Of a DNA stretch of 64,000 bases, positions 35,284 to 46,880 are shown one piece after another. The notes under the pieces were generated by a model. That model saw nothing but the letters and a program-made list of their open reading frames with translations, was not told the origin of the DNA and did not search any database. A program made the translations under genes and the position numbers. Every line of letters starts with the position of its first letter. The stretch's first letter is position 1. Source of the DNA: Corydoras sp. C115. Its lineage: Eukaryota > Chordata > Actinopteri > Siluriformes > Callichthyidae. Where the stretch lies: NCBI GenBank assembly GCA_019802505.1, contig JAFMOC010000230.1, positions 407,040 to 471,039 of the forward strand. Direction: 5' to 3'.

Positions 35284-35642
35284 TCATTCATTCATTCATT
35301 TATTCTCTCCCGCTTTATCCTCTATTAGGGTCGCGGTGGGGTTCCCCATGCCCATCCAGGGGAGAACGTCTCGGGCGCGGGGCGGATAGACCCAGGACGG
35401 GGCGCCAATTCATCGCTGGGCACACACTCGCTCACTCATACACACTCTATATGGGGCAATTTGGAGAACTCCATTGACTTGATCCATGTTTTTGGACTGT
35501 GGGAGGAAACCGGAGAACCCGGAGGAAACCCACGCGGACACGGGGGAGAACATGGAAACGCCACCCAGATGGGGGATTCGAACCGGGAATCCCTAGCGCT
35601 GAGAGGAGAACGTGCTAAACCACTAAGCCACCGTGCCGTCCT
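35284..35642 (-). mobile_element. SINE, 5' unit of tandem locus B
   Basis: Full length with its own target duplication TAAATATAATTAT (35271-35283 and 35643-35655). Confidence 0.94.
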
Positions 35643-35761
35643 TAAATATAATTATAAAGCGGGATTTTCAGCGAAATGTTTAATTTAATTTAATAGCTCG
35701 TGCGCTTCAGCGTCGCACAAAAGAAAACGAAACATTAATCGCGTCTGTGTTCTTTGCTACG

Positions 35762-35830
35762 TCTCGCTTGCCGGAAGTACGTCACGTGACTGTGAGGTGA
35801 TAAATAGAGGTGTCGGCGGGGCGCTGAGGC
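35762..35830 (+). promoter_or_regulatory. GTF2B core promoter (candidate)
   Basis: CCGGAAGT (ETS), TACGTCACGTGAC (overlapping CRE-like site and CACGTG E-box) and a TATA-like ATAAATAG lie within about 45 bp, 50-100 bp upstream of the GTF2B ATG in a CpG island. Factor assignments come from motif knowledge only. Confidence 0.55.
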
Positions 35831-35875
35831 GGAGACGCGGCAGCGGCGGCGGGCGGAGCGGAGCGGTCAGGCGGC

Positions 35876-38800
35876 ATGGCGTCCAGCAGTCGGTCAGTGA
35901 GGTCTCCACCCCGACGCTCTCCACTCGGCCTCATGTTATCGGTCTTTAAGCGTTCGCGTGTGGACTTTGTGTTTTTTTTGTACGATGGCAGCTGTTCGGT
36001 GCGTTTCAAAGCGCGACGTTGGGCGGTATCCCGAGCGGCCGTTATTCCCTAAGTAGGGACCCTATGTAGGGCACGTCTTCAGCGCTACGCTTCACTCGGG
36101 TGTCTCTCACTGCAGCCGTTTGCGTTGCGGTTTTTTTTTTTTATCGTGTAATTTTATGTAGGAAATGCTCTAAAGTCGTGTTAACTGTTTCAGCGTAAAC
36201 TCAGACTAAATACTATTTAATAATCAGAGCCGCAGTTTTTATTTTATTTTATTTTATTTTATTTTTTGCTAGCACGTTAGCTTAGCTCATCCCGGAGTGT
36301 TAGCGACCCCCCTCGGGAATCTTTCACATTCGTATTTCAACATTTTAAATCAAATTAAACACCGTATTAAACACCGCGGCAGAGTGAAATGACACGGCCT
36401 GCGTTCTTTAATCTGAAATGGATAGTAATTCCCCACGTCGCTGTGACGTCATGAATCTGTTTTATGACGTGTTCTGTAGCTGTGAATAGAATAGAAAGCC
36501 TTTATTGTCATTATACCACGCATACACAGTATACGTCATATAACGAGATTTAAGCTCCTCCTTAAAGTGCACATGGCGTTATATATAAATAGAAAAAAAC
36601 AATAGAAAAGACAGGCGGCACGGTGGCTTAGTGGTTTAGCATGTTCTCCTCCCAGCACTAGGGATTCCCGGTTCGAATCCCCATCTGGGTGGAGTTTCCA
36701 TGTTCTCCCCGTGTATGCGTGGGTTTCCTCTGGGTTCTCCGGTTTCCTCCCACAGTCCAAAAACATGGATCAAGTCAATTGAATTCTCAAAAATTGCCCC
36801 ATATAGTGTGTGTCTGTGTGAGTGAGTGTGTGCCCAGCGATGGATTGGCGCCCTGCCCTGGGTCTATCTGCCCAGCACCCGAGACGCTCTCCCCTGGATG
36901 GGCATGGGGAACCCCACCGCAACCCTAATATAGGATAAAGTGGGAGATAATGAATGAATGAATAAATGTGTATTTGAGATTCTGCTGCTGCTAGGGATTC
37001 CCGGTTCGAATCCCCATCTGGGTGGAGTTTCCATGTTCTCCCCGTGTATGCGTCTTGGGGTTTCCTCCCGGTTCTCCGGTTTCCTCCCACAGTCCAAAAA
37101 CGTGGATCAAGTCAATTGAATTCTCAAAAATTGCCCCATATAGAGTGTGTCTGTGTGAGTGAGTGTGTGCCCAGCGATGGATTGGCGCCCTGTCCTGGGT
37201 CTATCTGCCCAGCGCCCGAGACGCTCTCCCCTGGATGGACATGGGGAACCCCACCGCGACCCTAATATAGGATAAAGCGGGAGATAATGAATGAATGAAT
37301 AGAAAAGACGTGCAAAAACGTACTGTGCAAATAGACGTGTAGTGTGTAAAATGATATGCCAATTAGTGCAGGTTCCCGTTTAGCATTGTAATGGCTTTGG
37401 GAAAGAAGCTGTCCCTGAGTCTGTGTGTTTTGGCCCGCATGGACCTGTAGCGTCTGCCAGAAGGCAGCAGGTTGAAAAGCTGGAATCCGGGGAGAGTATT
37501 GTAAATTGGGGGGTGAGTAGACTTTTTTTTTTTTTTTTTTTTAGACATTTGGTCATTTATTGGACGCTTTTATCCAAAGCGACTTACAAGGTGAACACAG
37601 GGTTCATCACAACATCCCTGGAGCAATGAGGGTTAAGGGTCTTGCTCAGGGACCCACATTGGTAACTTCAGTGGAGCAGGATTTGAACCCCCAACCTTCA
37701 GATTGATAGCCCAACACCCTGACCACTGAGTGACCACTCCCTATGAATTATTGAGTATTGTATTGGGGGGTGTTTCTGAGTGTTTTAGTGATCATCTCTG
37801 AAGGCTGTGTCCGTAATGACAGCTTTGTCGCTGCGCAGTGCACTGCAGTGGAAAGACACCCTGCCCTTTGTAAGTAAAGCAGCAGTTTAGGGAGCTGCAT
37901 CACCCCACACCCTCCCCCCAGCTTTTATTTATATAGGGGTGATGTTCATGATGTATTTCTAATTCAGAAACCTTTAAACGGGTCCTAAAGTAAATTAATG
38001 TAAAGATGCTGTCCTCCTGCAGACAGTCCAGTGACTCGGGGACAAAGTGGTGCACGTGTTGGAATGAGTTCTGTTGGGTCCCATGATCAGAATTCTAATC
38101 CTCTGAAGTTTGGAACCGGGCGCAAGGGGGTCCTGGACGTGGTTCGGGGCGTGGTGTGAATAACACAGCACGCTTCTCATGCAAAACCTATAAATGTTTA
38201 GTGTGTGAATGTTTTGTGTGTCTTCCCTGCGACGGACCGGAGGCCTGTCTGGGGTGATTACTGCAGGGTTACTCCTCACAGCACTAATGCACAATAATAC
38301 ACTGGTTTAACGGACACTCCTGTATGGTTAAATGTAAAAAAAAAAAATTTTTGTGAAATGATTTGTGTTCTTGAGTAAACATTTTAAATAAGATGAAGAG
38401 TACAGTGTGAGCACCATGGAGTCTAACCTCTTCCTCCTCCTCCTTTTCTTCTCTACCAGTGGAGATGCTCTTCCAAAGGTACAGTGCCCCAATCACCCCG
38501 ACGCCATCCTGGTGGAGGACTACAGAGCTGGAGACATGATCTGCCCCGAGTGTGGCCTCGTAGTGGGTACGTCTCTCAAACAAGAGAATAGAGATGAACA
38601 AAGACGTTGTGACCTGTGATCATTTCCACGGTAACATCATCCTGGAGATCGTTTTAGAAAATGAGAGGGCGGCACAGTGGCTTAGTGGTTGGCATGTTCT
38701 CCTCTCAGCGCTAGGGATTCCCGGTTCGAATCCCCATCTGGGTGGAGTTTCCATGTTCTCCCCGTGTCCGCGTGGGTTTCCTCCGGGTTCTCCGGTTTCC

Positions 38801-40947
38801 TCCCACAGTCAAAAAACATGGAACCAGGTCAATGAGTTCTTCCAAATTGCCCCATATAGAATGTGTCTGTGTGAGTGAGTGTGTGCCCAGCGATGGATTG
38901 GCGCCCTGTCCTGGGTCTATCTGCCCAGCGCCCGAGACGTTCTCCCCTGGATGGGCATGGGGAACCCCACCACGCCCCTAATAGAGGATAAAGCGGGAGA
39001 TAATGAATGAATGAATAGAAAATGAGATCTCCTGACAGTCCCAGCACTGTGTGTTTGTTGATCTGACTGCAGCTGTATGTTCCTCGTGTGCTCCTCATCA
39101 GGTGACCGAGTCATTGATGTGGGCTCAGAGTGGAGAACGTTCACCAATGAAAAAGCCACCAAAGATCCTTCACGTGTTGGTGATGCACAGAACCCACTGC
39201 TGAACGGGGGAGACCTCACCACCATGATCGGCAAGGTACGGTCTCAATCGCAGGACACGTCGACGGCAAAGCCGCCAAAGTTCACGGACACGCTTATGAC
39301 TCTGTTCTCTGTAGGGGACGGGGGCGGCGAGTTTCGATGAGTTCGGGAACTCCAAATACCAGAACCGCAGAACTATGAGCAGTTCAGACAGAGCCATGCT
39401 GAATGCCTTCAAAGAGATCAGCACCATGGCTGACCGGATCAACCTGCCCCGAAATATTGTGGTGAGAACCCGTCTGTAGAACCAGGACCCAGGTCCACAC
39501 CCCCACCCCCCAATCCCCAAAGAGAACAGTAGAACTGCTGTGATCAGCACTCAGCCAGCAGCCAGTTTAATGTTCGTCTAATTTAGATTGAAATTTGCAG
39601 TTTCTCCCTCTACAGAGTTTGCATCATCTAATAAACTGTAAACCTGTGTGTGTGTGTGTATAGATGAACATGTTATTGATGTTTTGTTCTGTACCTCAGG
39701 ATCGTACCAACAATCTGTTTAAACAAGTTTATGAGCAGAAGAGTCTGAAGGGCCGGAGTAACGATGCCATCGCCTCGGCGTGCCTCTACATCGCCTGTCG
39801 GCAGGAGGGCGTGCCCCGCACCTTTAAAGGTAGGCGCCGCTCACATGTCCACTCTCACAGCAGCCATGCAGGATTAATTACCCTGCTCACGTAACCACGA
39901 CCTCTGGATTAAAAGAGGCACAGTGTAACCCCCACCCACCCAGTCACCCCCCAATCATGTTGGGTAGCAGGGTGCACCCTGATGATATGAGGGCTCTCTC
40001 AGAAGTTATTGCTTTTGTGGGCACCTGGGCATGAAATGTCCCTCCATCCTGTGGTTATAAAGAGCCCAGAGGGGCATCACTGGTGCAGTCTTTAAAATGT
40101 TCTTTCCTAATGAGAAGCCATTACCCCCCCCCCCTCCAGGGTTAAATTAAGAGATTCTCTAACAAATGCTCAATAGTTTACAGAAAAGAAGAGAAAAGGT
40201 TCAGATCTAAGTTTGAGAATGAAGTGATGATGATGATGATGATGATGGTGGGAAGCGTCATTGTTCTCTCTTTTTCAGAGATCTGCGCCGTCTCTCGGAT
40301 CTCTAAGAAGGAGATTGGTCGCTGCTTCAAGTTGATCCTGAAAGCTCTGGAGACCAGTGTGGATCTCATCACCACAGGAGACTTCATGTCCCGCTTCTGC
40401 TCCAACCTGGGTCTGCCCAAGCACGTCCAGATGGCAGCCACCTACATCGCCAAGAAGGCAGTGGAGCTGGACCTGGTGCCCGGGCGTAGTCCCATCTCTG
40501 TCGCTGCAGCTGCTATCTACATGGCTTCTCAAGCCTCAGTGGAGAAGAAGACCCAGAAAGGTGAGGTCCTCAGAACATCAGGTACCAATCAAAATGGAAT
40601 TAACAGACCATTTGTGTCCCCTAGATTAAAATGTGTCCCGGAGTGGGGAGGGGAGTGGGAGGGTGGCTCCGTGGTTAGCGTTCGGACTCAACGGCATGAC
40701 TGTTCTAGGTTCAGTTCCACAACACGGTGGACAAAGGTTCTTTCTGCAAGGTATCTGTATCTTCTCGCGTCAGAATATCCCACTACCCAATGGCATGTTT
40801 ATACCTGGACGTACTAATTAACCGAGTGTTCGTTATGTGGAGACGTTCACATGGTTCCAGGTTTAGATCTTGTTTGTGGTGTTCTGGATCCTCTCATCTG
40901 TAAGTCATTTTGGAAAAACAAAACAAACATCTGCTGTATGTAATAAT

Positions 40948-40995
<48 letters not shown>

Positions 40996-41131
40996 CAGAG
41001 ATCGGAGACATTGCTGGAGTTGCTGACGTCACCATCCGACAGTCCTACAGACTCATCTACCCCCGCGCTGCTGACCTCTTCCCCCCAGACTTTAAATTTG
41101 ACACACCTGTGGATAAACTTCCTCAGCTGTG

Positions 41132-41132
<1 letters not shown>
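35876..41132 (+). CDS. gtf2b: GTF2B, transcription initiation factor TFIIB
   Basis: TFIIB bridges TBP-bound promoter DNA and RNA polymerase II and sets the start site. Exons: 35876-35892 (MASSS), 38460-38566, 39102-39235, 39315-39461, 39700-39829, 40279-40560, 40999-41132. All junctions are GT-AG and in phase, giving 316 residues, the same length as human. Visible parts: N-terminal zinc ribbon (CPNHPDAILVEDYRAGDMIC followed by PECG), B-reader/linker (ATKDPSRVGDAQNPLL), and two cyclin folds (YEQKSLKGRSNDAIASACLY; GRSPISVAAAAIYMASQAS). The C-terminus is DKLPQL. The first coding exon is tiny and lies in the CpG island. Intron 2 holds a SINE and intron 6 ends in a long GT run. Convergent with HS2ST1. 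Confidence 0.98.
36613..36965 (+). mobile_element. SINE dimer D, first unit
   Basis: Full length, in GTF2B intron 1. The left target duplication AATAGAAAAGAC is at 36601-36612; its partner follows the second unit. Confidence 0.93.
36966..36990 (+). other. linker of SINE dimer D
   Basis: Contains TGTATTTGAGATTCTGCTGC, which matches the flank of the minus-strand SINE at 44107-44421 in reverse complement. Confidence 0.85.
36991..37297 (+). mobile_element. SINE dimer D, second unit (head-truncated)
   Basis: Starts at CTAGGGATTCCCGG, so the A box is missing. The same truncation point occurs in the copy at 44107-44421. Right target duplication at 37298-37309. Confidence 0.93.
37549..37745 (-). 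mobile_element. second-family SINE with L2-type tail
   Basis: Close relative of 4972-5165, in GTF2B intron 1. The 3' end borders a T-run at 37521-37542 on the plus strand. Confidence 0.78.
38667..39015 (+). mobile_element. full-length SINE in GTF2B intron 2
   Basis: Target duplication TAGAAAATGAGA (38655-38666 and 39016-39027). Confidence 0.95.
40950..40994. repeat. (GT)n run forming the GTF2B exon 7 acceptor tract
   Basis: About 22 GT units end at the TTCAG of the exon 7 acceptor, where a polypyrimidine tract is usually found. Confidence 0.92.

Positions 41133-41172
<40 letters not shown>
41132..41172. repeat. (CA)n microsatellite at the start of the GTF2B 3' UTR
   Basis: Begins immediately after the TGA stop codon. 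Confidence 0.92.
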
Positions 41173-41173
<1 letters not shown>

Positions 41174-41447
41174 CCTGCTCCTGTTACTGTTTGGTTGTAA
41201 TTGAGTTGAAAGCTGATCTGGAGTCAGTGTTTAATCTTTAAGGTTCCTGAGGTACGGAGCAGAAACATTCCATCCTGTGAGGGTTCCACTGTACCGTCTG
41301 TTCCTTTACTGTGTATATATCCTGTACAGAACTCTGAGTCCAACACACACACACACACACACTTTCTTACTGTAAACGCTTTCTTTTGTAGGAAACCACT
41401 CAGAGTTATTTTGTTAGTGTGTTTGGATTGGATTTAGTAATTTAAAC

Positions 41448-41453
41448 AATAAA
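41448..41453 (+). promoter_or_regulatory. GTF2B polyadenylation signal
   Basis: AATAAA about 315 bp after the stop, followed by a T-run. Confidence 0.65.
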
Positions 41454-41507
41454 TGCTTTTCAGAAAAGCAAACTTTTTTTTTTTTTTATTTGCTTTATTA
41501 ATATTCC

Positions 41508-41840
41508 GAGATGGTCGGCATGTTCTCCTCTCAGCGCTAGGTAATCCCGGTTCGAATCCCCATCTGGGTGGAGTTTCCATGTTCTCCCCGTGTCCGCGTG
41601 GGTTTCCTCCGGGTTCTCCGGTTTCCTCCCACAGTCCAAAAAACATGGATCAAGTCAATTGAATTCTCCAAATTGCCCCATATAGAGTGTGTCTGAGTGA
41701 GTGAGTGTGTGCCCAGCGATGAATTGGCGCCCTGTCCTGGGTGTATCTGCCCAGCGCTCGAGACGTTCTCCCCTGGATGGACATGGGGAACCCCACCGCG
41801 ACCCTAATAGAGGATAAAGCGGGAGATAATGAATGAATGA
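41508..41840 (+). mobile_element. SINE with decayed head
   Basis: The first bases of the tRNA head are lost (begins near GATGGTCGGCATG). The remainder is complete. Confidence 0.9.
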
Positions 41841-41887
41841 GTTTCCTTCACACAGCTCTATAAATATTCAGAAGTAATAATAAATAG

Positions 41888-42210
41888 GGGTGGCACGGTG
41901 GCTTAGTGCTTAAACATGTTCTCCTCTCAGCGCTTGGGATTCCCGGTTTGAATCCCCATCTGGGTGGAGTTTCCATGTTCTCCCCGTGTCCGTGTGGGTT
42001 TCCTCCCACAGTCCAAAAAACATGGATCAAGTCAATTGAAATCTCAAAATTGTCCCATATAGAGTGTGTGTGTGTGAGTGAGTGTGTGCCCAGCGATGGA
42101 CTGGCGCACTGTCCTGGGTCTATCTGCCCGGCGCCCGAGACGTTCTCCCCTGGATGGGCATGGGGAACCCCACTGCGACCCTAATAGAGGATAAAGCGTA
42201 AGATAATGAA
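41888..42210 (+). mobile_element. SINE between GTF2B and HS2ST1
   Basis: Nearly full length with a small central deletion (the CCGGGTTCTCCGG segment). AATATTCAGA on both sides suggests a target duplication. Confidence 0.9.
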
Positions 42211-42521
42211 TGAATATTCAGAGGCGTCCGTCCTCCGCCTGAAACCATATCGATCTGTATCATATGATTTAAAACGATGTACATCGATCATCGATACGAC
42301 GGTGCAGCTCTTAGAGGGGTGTGTTATTGTTGATGACATCACGGCTGGACACACAGCTCAGCCAATCGGGATGAAATGCGACCGGATGATTTAGAAAAGA
42401 AAACCGTGAGTCTGCGTTTAAGACAACGGAGCATCTTTATTTATTCATTTAGCAAACGATCAGCCAAAAATTAAACCACCATGATGATGATGATGACGAC
42501 CTGACGAAGGAATCTGAGAAC

Positions 42522-42527
42522 TTTATT
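42522..42527 (-). promoter_or_regulatory. HS2ST1 polyadenylation signal (candidate)
   Basis: Minus-strand AATAAA about 330 bp after the stop. A second AATAAA lies at 42435-42440. Confidence 0.5.
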
Positions 42528-42857
42528 ACAAAACATCTGCAAGTGAGAAGAAAAAAAAACTCGATTGATGATCTCAAATAAAACGTAAAAAAAAAAAAAA
42601 AAAAAAACAGAAAGAGAAACGGTTCCTGCTGCAGCTGCACATTCTGGACTCAGCACTCAGGTCAGGAGCTTCTGCCGGCTCCTCCGGTTCTCCTACAGAC
42701 CGCACTCTCCCTCAGTCCCTTCAAGACCGGCTATGATGTCATCCATCCAGAAGCCAATCAGCTTTCAGTGATGCTAGCGATGCCCAGCGGCTCCACGCCG
42801 ACCTGCTCCAGACCGGTCTCCGGTGACTTCAACATCAGGAGGGTGGTGCAGACCCAC

Positions 42858-45480
42858 TCAGGGCGTTTTGGGGTAAATCTTCTCGTAGAAGAAGTTCTGG
42901 GGCAGCAGGTAGAGCTCGCCGTCCTTCTCGCGCACGCCGTGAGCGCGTACGAACTGAAACTGCTCCAGCGCAAACTCATAGAACTCGTTCTCCATCTTCC
43001 AGATGGACGACTGCTGCAGCCTGGCGATGGACTCCTTTGTGGGCGCTTTCTTCTCACTGGTTTTCCTCAGGTGAGACTTTTTTCCTTTAGGGGGCAGAGG
43101 GGAGGAGGTGAGGGGCGGGGTTATGTGGGGTCGGTTTTAAATGCAAACGTCAGATGTTCTGAGGACCTGCAGGAGCTCTATGAGCCCCTCCCCCTCTGAT
43201 CACTCAGCTGACCTGCAGGGAAACTGATCTGAGAGCTGTTCCTGATCATACCTGTTCTGTAGAGGTCAGTGGCGCCCCTGAAGAAGCGCGGCAGCGCCAC
43301 CTCCAGCATCATCACAAAGTCCTCGAGTTCCTCGGTCACCCCCACCAGGAGGTACTCATTAATCAGGTTGAACTTGGCCTGATCCAGAGCCCAGCGGCTG
43401 CCTATGTTCCTGTAAACATGAGACTCCAGATCAACACTGCTGCCCACACACACACACACTGCACCAGATCAGGTGTGGAGTACAATTTAACAAGAAGGTT
43501 AAAAATCAGATCCCCATCACATCATCCTCATCCTCATCTTCATCACACAGACTGATGACAAATCTTAAAGCTGACCAGCACTCTGAGAAATGACCGCAGA
43601 AGAAGGGAATCTGGAGCCAGAGCTTCTCAGGAGCGCAGTCTGAACCTCCTGCTGCCACGCACTCATCGAACGTCTGCAGGAGAAACAGAGACCTCGTGTG
43701 ACGTTCCAACACGCCACACTCTTCTCACGGTTACCATCACTACTCGAGTCCTGACCTTCTTATCCCCCTGTTTCCTGCGTCTCAGTCCAGGTCTGTAATC
43801 GTCTCCGAAGCGCAGGAAGTAGTAATAAGAGACGAGGCGCTCGATGGGGTCGCGGACGATGTTGATGTAAACGGGTTTCTTCATCACACCGAATCTGAGA
43901 GAACACAAGCATTCGGCTTTAACCCCATCAGCTCAGACCTGAACCGCCCTGTATGAGGTGTGTGGGGGGGGGGGGGGGGAGAGTTCGTACTTGGTGAAAT
44001 CGAGGAATGAAACATGGCCGTGGTACAGCGCTGGCTTCATCTCTTTCCATGAAGTCACGTTCTTCACAAAGCGTCCCTTTAAACAAAACAGAGCAGCAGA
44101 ATCTCAAATACATTCATTCATTCATTATCTCCCACTTTATCCTCTATTAGGGTCGCGGGGGGGGGGGTTCCCCATGCCCATCCAGGGGAAAACGTCTCGG
44201 GCGCTGGGCAGATAGACCCAGGACAGGGCGCCAATCCATCGCTGGGCACACACTCACTCACACACACACTCTATATGGGGCAATTTTGGAGGATTCAATG
44301 GACTTGATCCATGTTTTTGGACTATGGGAGGAAAACCGGAGAACCCGGAGGAAACCCACGCGGACACGGGGAGAACATGGAAACTCCACCCAGATGGGGA
44401 TTCGAACCGGGAATCCCTAGCAGCAGCAGAATCTCATATGAACATTTAATTTATTAAATAAAGAGCGTGATGAAGACGCTGAGTCAGTCTGCTGGGGTTA
44501 ATTACGCAGTGTGTGGATATAATGAGCCTTTGAAGTGAAGTTGTAACAATGTGTCGGGCAAAAATCTCAAAAAATGGGAAAAAAGGTTTTGTTCTTGTGT
44601 AAAGAGACGATGCCATGTAATGCAATTTCGCAACTAGAACAGCAGAGGGCGATAGCAGCAGCAGTAAATCAACACATCACATTTTCTTTCTGCAGCAGAC
44701 CTCAGAACTGTGTTCCTCATAATTTCATTCATTCATTATCTCCCACTTTGTCCTCTATTAGGGTCACGGTGGGGTTCTCCATGCCCATCCAGGGGAGAAC
44801 GTCTCGGGCGCTGGGCAGATAGACCCAGGACAGGGCGCCAATCCATCACTGGGCACACACTCACTCACACAGACACACTCTATATGGGGCAATTTGGAGA
44901 ACTCAATTGACTTGAGCCATTTTTTTGGACTGTGGGAGGAAACCAGAGAACCTGGAGGAAACCCACGCAGACACGGGGAGAACATGGAAACGCCACCCAG
45001 ATGGGGATTCGAACCGGGAATCCATAGCGCTGAGAGGAGAACATGCCCAAAACTAAACCACTGTGCCGCCTGAACAGAACCTGATTTATATAAACCGAAG
45101 AACATCAATGGAAATTTAAATGGTTTTTGTGTGTGTGTGTGTGTGTGTGTGTGAGACCTGGTCCTGCAGTGACATGACGGGATTGTTTTTGCTGGTGTTG
45201 ATGTGCAGAACATGGTAATGGTTCCTGCTGCACAGATCGTAGGCCAGGTTGGTGAAGGAGGTGCTGGCTGTTTTGGGGACGCGGTTGTAGATGACCACCA
45301 TGTCCTCCTCGGCGCCCTCTGTGGACTCCCTCGCTCCCTCCTGCGTGTGACGCTCCTCAATATCACGTACCTCGAGCCTCGCGATGGTGCGCTCTTTAAA
45401 ACAGAACAGCAACGGATCAAAGACATGACACCACTGATACACACACCTTACACGAGGAGTGTAGAACCAGGAGGGCTGAA

Positions 45481-45529
<49 letters not shown>

Positions 45530-46880
45530 ACACACACACTCGGATTCAGGTCACTAAATCACTTTTAATCACCGAGTTCGGTCTTAACCTCCTGCAACTT
45601 CTGAACTCCAACCATGAAACTGAGGTCCACACGGTCCCTCTGTTCTCCAAACACCGCAGATGCTTGTGTGCTTGTGTGTGTGTGTGTGTGTGTGTGGAGA
45701 CATTACAAGGGGTTCCTAAATAAAGGGGAACGTTTCTGCTTCGTTTCACTGAACAGAACCTTTCATTCATTCATCATCTCCCGCTTTATCCTCTATTAGG
45801 GTCGCGGTGGGGTTCCCCATGCCCATCCAGGGGAGAATGTCTCGGGCGCTGGGCAGATAGACCCAGGACAGGGCACCACATCGCTGGGCACACACTCACA
45901 CACACACACTCTATATGGGGCAATTTGGAGAATTCAATTGACTTGATCCATGTTTTTGGACTGTGGGAGGAAACCGGAGAACCCGGAGGAAACCCACGCG
46001 GACGCGGGGAGAACATGGAAACTCCACCCAGATGGGGATTCGAACCGGGAATCCCTAGCGCTGAGAGGAGAACATGCTTAACCACTAAGCCACCGTGCCG
46101 CCTGAACAGAACCTGATTTATATAAACCGAAGATAATAAATCACCACCAGTCTCCTGGCCACTGAGAAGCCCGAACCTTCATGCGCTCGCCCATCAGAGG
46201 CCCTAAAAATAGCCCTGCTGTGGTTCCGTCAGTTAACAGAGGGGAACTGACCCCACTGCTGAGGTTCCGAACCCCATCTCTGCTCCATCGCTCCACTTCT
46301 TATCTGACTTGTGGAACTTAATCTCGGGATTGTAATCGGCTGAGATCTTCTGACCTTCTCAGACATCTTCAAATATTTATCTGGGTTCCTGAGCTCAGAG
46401 GTCGTCCATTTCAGGGTTCATCGGGAATGTTACGGTTTCACTCACCAACCTGAGACTGGGTCCCTCGAATACGCCTGCTGACCAAAGACATGGTTCTGCA
46501 ACACATCGACACATCACAGAACACGCTACCAACAAAACAAGGAAACGTCCAATCCCCTGTACTGTTTTCAGTCCGGGTACAAAAGCCAGCATCTGTCAGG
46601 GTGAAGCGGGTGTGTGGGTGGAGGTGTATTTAAAAATCGGTCCTGATGGAACCACTGATTCCAGAACCAGAACCCTGTGCAGTCTGCTGTAAACTGCTGT
46701 GCGTACTGCTTTGAATATCTCCATCCTGGAACTTCAGGTTCATGACGTCATACCTAGTTTACTCCGGGACTGCTCCAGCTGGTGGACCTGGTTCTCCAGA
46801 AGCAGCAGGGTGACGGTGAAGGCCAGGAGAGCCAGCCACTGGAACTTTGGTACCATCATCATGATCCTCAGAACCCCCAT
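42858..46880 (-). CDS. hs2st1: HS2ST1, heparan sulfate 2-O-sulfotransferase 1
   Basis: A Golgi type II membrane enzyme that transfers sulfate from PAPS to the 2-OH of uronic acid in heparan sulfate. Exons in transcript order: 46754-46880, 45158-45393, 43991-44076, 43756-43894, 43576-43673, 43252-43409, 42858-43084. All junctions are GT-AG and in phase, giving 356 residues, the human length. Features: short cytosolic N-terminus and signal anchor (WLALLAFTVTLLLLENQ, about 15-31); 5'-PSB loop YNRVPKTASTSFTN with the PAPS-binding Lys; 3'-PB region RDPIERLVSYYYFLRFGDDY; conserved Cys pair region (GGSDCAPEKL, FFCGHFSECW); C-terminus NFFYEKIYPKTP. Exon 3 begins GRFVKN where human has VRFVKN. It is head-to-head with SELENOF, as in human. 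Exon 2 is flanked by two similar SINEs. Confidence 0.98.
44107..44421 (-). mobile_element. head-truncated SINE in HS2ST1 intron 2 (locus C)
   Basis: Begins (SINE sense) at CTAGGGATTCCC. Target duplication AGCAGCAGAATCTCA (44092-44106 and 44422-44436). The 3' end lies 30 bp from the HS2ST1 exon 3 acceptor. Confidence 0.93.
44724..45070 (-). mobile_element. full-length SINE in HS2ST1 intron 2
   Basis: Its 5' flank (from 45071) is nearly identical to the 5' flank of the SINE at 45762-46102. No matching duplication is visible on its 3' side. Confidence 0.93.
45071..45117 (+). repeat. partial copy of an unclassified ~100-bp repeat
   Basis: Begins TGAACAGAACCTGATTTATA and matches the right part of the repeat at 49262-49361 (reverse complement). 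Confidence 0.8.
45482..45540. repeat. (CA)n microsatellite in HS2ST1 intron 1
   Basis: Long CA run with a few interruptions. Confidence 0.92.
45696..45761 (+). repeat. left part of the ~100-bp repeat, split by a SINE
   Basis: Starts GGAGACATTACAAGGGGTTC. It continues at 46115-46133 after the SINE at 45762-46102. Confidence 0.8.
45762..46102 (-). mobile_element. full-length SINE in HS2ST1 intron 1
   Basis: Target duplication TGAACAGAACCT (45750-45761 and 46103-46114), inserted into the ~100-bp repeat. Confidence 0.95.
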
